Shown in pieces: positions 8,601 through 11,126 of a stretch of DNA of 11,126 nt. Source of the stretch: Cyclostephanos tholiformis (Eukaryota; Bacillariophyta; Thalassiosirophyceae; Thalassiosirales; Thalassiosiraceae); NCBI GenBank assembly GCA_036939975.1, contig JALLPB010002478.1, positions 1 through 11,126 on the forward strand, read 5' to 3'. The translations under genes and the position numbers were made by a program. Below the pieces are notes generated by a model. It searched no databases. It was not told the DNA's origin and saw only the letters and a list, made by a program, of their open reading frames with translations. The first letter of the stretch is position 1, and each line of letters starts with the position of its first letter.

Positions 8601-8759
8601 GAGGTCATTGTCATGATCACAATTCTTCCTTTTCAGCAGCCTTTGCAATGGAGGCTTCCAAGTGCCAGTGCCTGGTTTGGCTTTGTGTCCTTCAGCTCTT
8701 GAATTGCTTCCCCGACCCTTTGGGGGGGTGCCAGGATGAGTTTTCTTTGTGTGGGCCAT
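5686..8759 (-). pseudogene. MULE B transposase, DDE and SWIM zinc finger, disrupted
   Basis: The ATG is at 8759, just inside the right array; the natural end is the TGA at 5686-5688, giving about 1000 codons. The N-terminal region is acidic and low-complexity, with a basic stretch. A MuDR-type module (GGAQFKLRATLSCDRGWTV) lies near 7640. The catalytic part is intact from 7101 to 5905. Numbering from 7101, the first Asp is 69 (QADAAH), the second Asp 133 (FITDQA), the C-x2-H is Cys154/His157, the Glu is 243 (LVESMNQ), and the SWIM motif is C349-x-C351...C361-x-H363. A basic tail (GRPHEGKRKKG) follows. Lesions are TGA at 7491 and 7105, TAG at 5905 and 5866, and a frameshift at about 7285-7297 between NLLRLYV and VQNAKMQCRF. 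The two extra stops near 8310-8355 may be removed as an intron. The tail reads sensibly past both TAGs, so the gene was longer than its open frame. Confidence 0.9.
8308..8355 (-). other. Possible 48-nt intron in MULE B transposase
   Basis: The - strand has donor GTGATT, a GCTAAC branch-like motif and acceptor TTGCCAG. Removing it joins ...RSPIAIV-N to VYASLVGQ in frame and eliminates a TGA and a TAA. Because 48 is a multiple of three, the alternative of exon with two nonsense mutations (CGA to TGA, CAA to TAA) also reads naturally, so this is undecided. Confidence 0.45.
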
Positions 8760-8780
8760 GAAATTGGATTACTTAGATTT

Positions 8781-9525
8781 TGGTGAGTGTGAAAGCACAA
8801 AAAATGAGAGAAGACGCCTTGAGATCATCCACTTGTGAGGGTGAGATGCCACGAGCCAACGGTTTTCAATGGTGACAGAGGATGAGATAAGCCGATCCAA
8901 TGGGATTTGTTTTGTGAAGTTATTGGATAAATAAAGTTTTTAGGGAGACTAACGAATGGCAGTGTTTGATTTTAGCGAAAAAAAATCATAAACACAACAT
9001 TTTGGTGGGGTCAATGGACGACAGACATTGAATTTAGCATGTTTACACAATAGATAATGGTTTTATAGGTGAGGTTATTGGATATATTAATTTCTGGTGA
9101 GACTAACAGATAAAACATTTTATTTTAGTGACAATAAATAATACACATGTTGGATACCTTTTTGGGGGGGGGTGAGATCATTGGATGTATAGGATTTCTG
9201 GTGAGGAAACGCACTAGCTGGCTTGATTTTAGTGAGGTTAAACAATGAGTATGTTGGAATTTAGTGAGGCAGTACAAATTGAAACCTCTCACTAAGGAAC
9301 ACAAACGGGAGTACATTAATATGGTGCGACAGAAACAAAATGCGCCCAACACGTTCCAATGCATTTGGTGAGGAGATTGGATATGAAATACTTTTAGTGT
9401 GCATATAATATAGAAGAAACCTTTTTGGTGTGACAATGGCGTTAAAAATCAGAGAATGGTGATGCTACAGGATCATGTACAATGCTTGTGAAGTTACAAA
9501 TTTCAAAATAGTACTTTTGTGAGGT
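8781..9525 (-). repeat. Right subterminal array of TTRGTGAG motifs, about 31 bp apart
   Basis: On the + strand the core is GTGA preceded by TTR. Clear copies start at 9069, 9097, 9128, 9172, 9201, 9232, 9264, 9368, 9459, 9488 and 9519. One-base variants occur at 9005, 9324, 9397 and 9428, and weaker copies extend back through 8975, 8943, 8914, 8872, 8835 and 8783. Steps are mostly 28-32 bp, or about twice that. The orientation is opposite to the left array, so both arrays face outward in the same sense. Extended similarity (GTGAGRTNATTGGAT) is visible around several copies, suggesting a whole-unit origin. Confidence 0.85.
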
Positions 9526-9562
9526 TAAAGGATCAGTTTGAAAATGAGTGCGGTCAATGAAT
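9519..9562 (-). repeat. Right terminal inverted repeat of MULE B
   Basis: Blocks 9519-9537 (GTGAGGTTAAAGGATCAGT) and 9541-9562 are the reverse complement of the left repeat, differing only at the 3-nt spacer. The innermost bases, GTGAGG, are also the first unit of the adjacent motif array. Confidence 0.95.
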
Positions 9563-9604
9563 TGATCATTTCATATATGGGGGGCATTTAAAACATTTTT
9601 CCGA

Positions 9605-9638
9605 TTCCTATTATCTGCCACTCTTTTTCTGGCCATCG
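9605..9638 (+). repeat. Left inverted repeat of the foldback element
   Basis: All 34 bases equal the reverse complement of 9904-9937, including the run CTCTTTTTCTGGCCATCG. Confidence 0.95.
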
Positions 9639-9748
9639 CCTGTCAGCCAAAAAAAATAAGGGTTATTTTTTTTATCGGGGCATCGCGTGCAACCCTAACT
9701 ATTATCAGGGAAAAAATTAAAGACATAAAAATATAGCTCACGTGCATG

Positions 9749-9818
9749 CCACGGGGTTCGAACCCCAGACCTTCAGTGAAACCCATTTTACCGCTACTAC
9801 TGCGCTACCACTCTGCCA
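9749..9818 (-). ncRNA. tRNA-Met-like sequence with Pol III A and B box matches
   Basis: On the - strand there is an A-box match TGGCAGAGTGG (9808-9818), an overlapping D-arm-like TAGCGCAGTAGTAGCGG ending near 9791, CTGAAGGTC as in the variable region of eukaryotic elongator tRNA-Met, and a B box GGTTCGAACCC within GGGGTTCGAACCCC (9753-9766). No seven-base acceptor stem closes it and the anticodon arm is degenerate, so it is not a working tRNA. A tRNA-derived, SINE-like core is more likely. The position inside the foldback element is unusual. Confidence 0.55.
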
Positions 9819-9903
9819 GCAATCACCTAGACTTCACTTCTTTCATAAATATATAAACCTTAATAAATTTTTCATTAACCCTAATGGATTTTTGGTTGAC
9901 GTA

Positions 9904-9937
9904 CGATGGCCAGAAAAAGAGTGGCAGATAATAGGAA
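9904..9937 (-). repeat. Right inverted repeat of the foldback element
   Basis: It begins CGATGGCCAGAAAAAGAG and is the perfect partner of 9605-9638. Confidence 0.95.
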
Positions 9938-9958
9938 CCGCCAATCATATCATAGACC

Positions 9959-10120
9959 ATGTCCAAGCTTAATGCAATGTTCCCCAGAGTGGGAACTCAC
10001 TGTTCTGATGAAGACATTGCCAAGGAGATTGTCCACTCCTCTTTCTGTTATGGCAGAAGTTCTCATAATTACCATTCTTGTGCACTTGGAAAAATAGTAT
10101 TACTAAGTTTCACCTATTAA
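9959..10120 (+). CDS. Short unrecognised ORF, 53 codons
   Basis: The frame begins ATG at 9959, after an in-frame TAG two codons upstream, and ends TAA at 10118-10120. It reads MSKLNAMFPRVGTHCSDEDI and continues with IAKEIVHSS and a cluster of Cys and His (Cys15, Cys30, His36, His39, Cys41). The amino-acid mix looks more protein-like than the flanking frames. It could be a decayed exon, with a possible GTATTA donor near its end, or chance. I do not recognise a family. Confidence 0.2.
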   Translation: MSKLNAMFPRVGTHCSDEDIAKEIVHSSFCYGRSSHNYHSCALGKIVLLSFTY

Positions 10121-10582
10121 TTAGCTACTATTATTAGCAACATAAATAACAGCTACAATTGCCAGGCAGTGCCTCAATGGCCAATTGATCTGTCACCAGA
10201 GGTGACTGGCCATGTTTTGCCACACTTCCAACAGATTTGTACGACTTTTTGCTGTTTAGTTGTCTGTTGCTTGGTCATTTGGTGGTCGGTTGGTCATTTG
10301 GTATGGTTGCTGGGCTTTAACAGCTCAACAGCTATTGACGCTTGTGAATATCAACTTTTTAATAAGCTTCATTGTATTGTAGTTTTTTAACGAATTTTCT
10401 CACAATTAAACGTACAAGAACCTCATCTTGTGTGTTGTTTTTTCCTATTTTCTTGTAGCACTTTGCATCGATGACGTACTAGGAGCTTTTTCCCACACAT
10501 TTTTTTGTGCTAGTTAAAAATTCTCCATTTGTGAGTTGTGTTTTATGGTAGATTTTGGCATGCCAACTTTTTTAAGTAGAAC
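10121..10582. other. AT-rich interval without a recognisable gene
   Basis: I see no convincing coding region or RNA gene. Minor structures are a 6-bp hairpin GTCACC-AGA-GGTGAC at 10192-10206 and a direct repeat of TTGGTCATTTGGT at 10271-10283 and 10290-10302. Confidence 0.5.
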
Positions 10583-10939
10583 TTATTGTACTATTCCTAC
10601 GTAGAAATCTCGTATGTACCTACCAAAAAGTACGAGTTTTTCTCCCGCCGGAACAGACTTAGCAGTTAAGCTGTAAGGAGGTGCTCCAAAAGGATAAACA
10701 AAGGTTGCAGTGCTTAAAGAGAAAGGAGGAGGTTTCCCTCCAAAAGAATCAAGGGTGATGTTTCCCACCAAAAGGATATTACAATACCTTATTAATCGAT
10801 GTCCAAGACTCCTATCACCAAATTTTCCACTCTTTGTCATGGTGATGTTGTGATGGTGAGCACCTTTGTTGGTTGTGTGTTGAGATAAAACCTCAAGTTC
10901 TATGTAGAAACTATAAAAACTATTTTGTCTATTGAGCAC
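10583..10939 (-). CDS. Unrecognised ORF, 118 codons
   Basis: The frame includes a Gly/Pro/Phe-containing central stretch (LDSFGGKPPPFSLST, then VYPFGAPPYSLTAKS) with weak internal repetition: CCTTTTGG-type sequence recurs three times on the - strand. The N-terminal third has no obvious character. There is no domain, signal peptide or membrane segment I can identify. It may be a fragment of another mobile element or a chance frame. Confidence 0.2.
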   Translation of the reverse strand: MLNRQNSFYSFYIELEVLSQHTTNKGAHHHNITMTKSGKFGDRSLGHRLIRYCNILLVGNITLDSFGGKPPPFSLSTATFVYPFGAPPYSLTAKSVPAGEKLVLFGRYIRDFYVGIVQ

Positions 10940-11126
10940 TTTTAGCTTCCCATTTACAAGTCTTTCTGTTGCTTTTGATCATCTAAACAGGGGAATTCAT
11001 ACATAGGCTCCAATATGTAAGACTTGTAAATCTAAAACCAGGCATATACATTTTGGCGGAAAAAAAACTCTAACCGGACAGACCGCTCTGAAAAAAGAGG
11101 TCGTTTTGAGTAATCTCAATTTAAAG
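10940..11126. other. Right-edge interval with a 13-bp inverted repeat
   Basis: No gene is visible. ATTTACAAGTCTT (10952-10964) and its exact complement (11019-11031) form a stem with a 54-nt loop. The final 80 bases have an A-run and no feature I recognise. Confidence 0.45.

Larger units (their letters stand above)
5187..9562 (-). mobile_element. MULE B: near-complete Mutator-like DNA transposon
   Basis: About 4.4 kb is bounded by matching terminal inverted repeats. From left to right it holds the left repeat, a subterminal motif array, a - strand transposase gene, a second motif array in inverted orientation, and the right repeat. A clearly identifiable transposase with DDE and SWIM motifs between inverted ends makes this a confident call. 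Diverged repeat sequence may run 15-25 bp further out on each side: C5-6 followed by CAT-like sequence at 5181-5190 matches G6 plus CAT near 9580-9593 if a small deletion is allowed on the left. I found no clean 9-11-bp target-site duplication, so the ends are given as the conserved core only. Confidence 0.9.
9605..9937. mobile_element. 333-bp MITE-like foldback element
   Basis: The ends are perfect 34-bp inverted repeats, 9605-9638 and 9904-9937, starting TTCCTATTATCTGCC. Similarity continues inward with gaps through GTCARCCAAAAA and AGGGTTA to about 9666 and 9876. There is no transposase. The core contains tRNA-like sequence. It abuts the outer edge of MULE B. No convincing target-site duplication is seen; only a CCG trinucleotide lies near both ends. 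Confidence 0.8.

Noticed and set aside
5140..9640. A target-site duplication flanking MULE B
   Set aside because: No matching 8-11-bp direct repeat was found near either end by eye. The right flank may be obscured by the adjacent foldback element.
9742..9972. A 76-codon + strand frame starting MHATGFEPQTF
   Set aside because: It runs antisense across the tRNA-like B box. GFEP-type peptides commonly arise as spurious translations of tRNA-like repeats.

Overview
The window looks like a transposon-rich stretch of nuclear DNA from a eukaryotic microalga. A diatom or other stramenopile is my best guess, from memory of element families common there and not from any search. It contains spliceosomal introns with GTAAG/GTGAG donors and CTAAT-like branch sites, no ribosome-binding-site logic, and no gene I can assign to a host function. 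It is best read as a nest of decayed mobile elements.

Layout. (1) Positions 1 to about 2560 are GC-rich, with G and T on the + strand. They hold the 5' part of a non-LTR retrotransposon on the - strand: a 5' leader, a low-complexity ORF1-like frame, and an apurinic-endonuclease-like domain leading towards a reverse transcriptase beyond the left edge. (2) About 2560-4990 is AT-rich and holds a broken, intron-containing MULE/FAR1-type transposase gene (MULE A, - strand). I can splice it into about 514 codons; it seems to have lost the segment carrying the first catalytic Asp and its C-terminal end. Its three longer introns carry a shared family of small palindromes. (3) About 5187-9562 is a nearly complete second MULE (MULE B) of about 4.4 kb. 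It has 44-bp terminal inverted repeats matching at 41 positions. Long arrays of a TCACYAA motif sit at both ends in opposite orientation, mostly about 31 bp apart. Between them is one transposase gene with visible DDE residues and a SWIM zinc finger, broken by stop codons and a frameshift. (4) 9605-9937 is a 333-bp foldback element with perfect 34-bp inverted repeats and a tRNA-Met-like, Pol III A/B-box-like core. (5) 9938-11126 is AT-rich and has only weak ORFs.

How the parts relate. MULE A and MULE B are different families of one superfamily, and comparing them inside the window shows what A has lost. MULE B's arrays fill the whole space between its gene and its terminal repeats, so they are good candidates for transposase-binding sites. 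All three protein-coding elements carry in-frame stops or deletions, so none looks able to move by itself.
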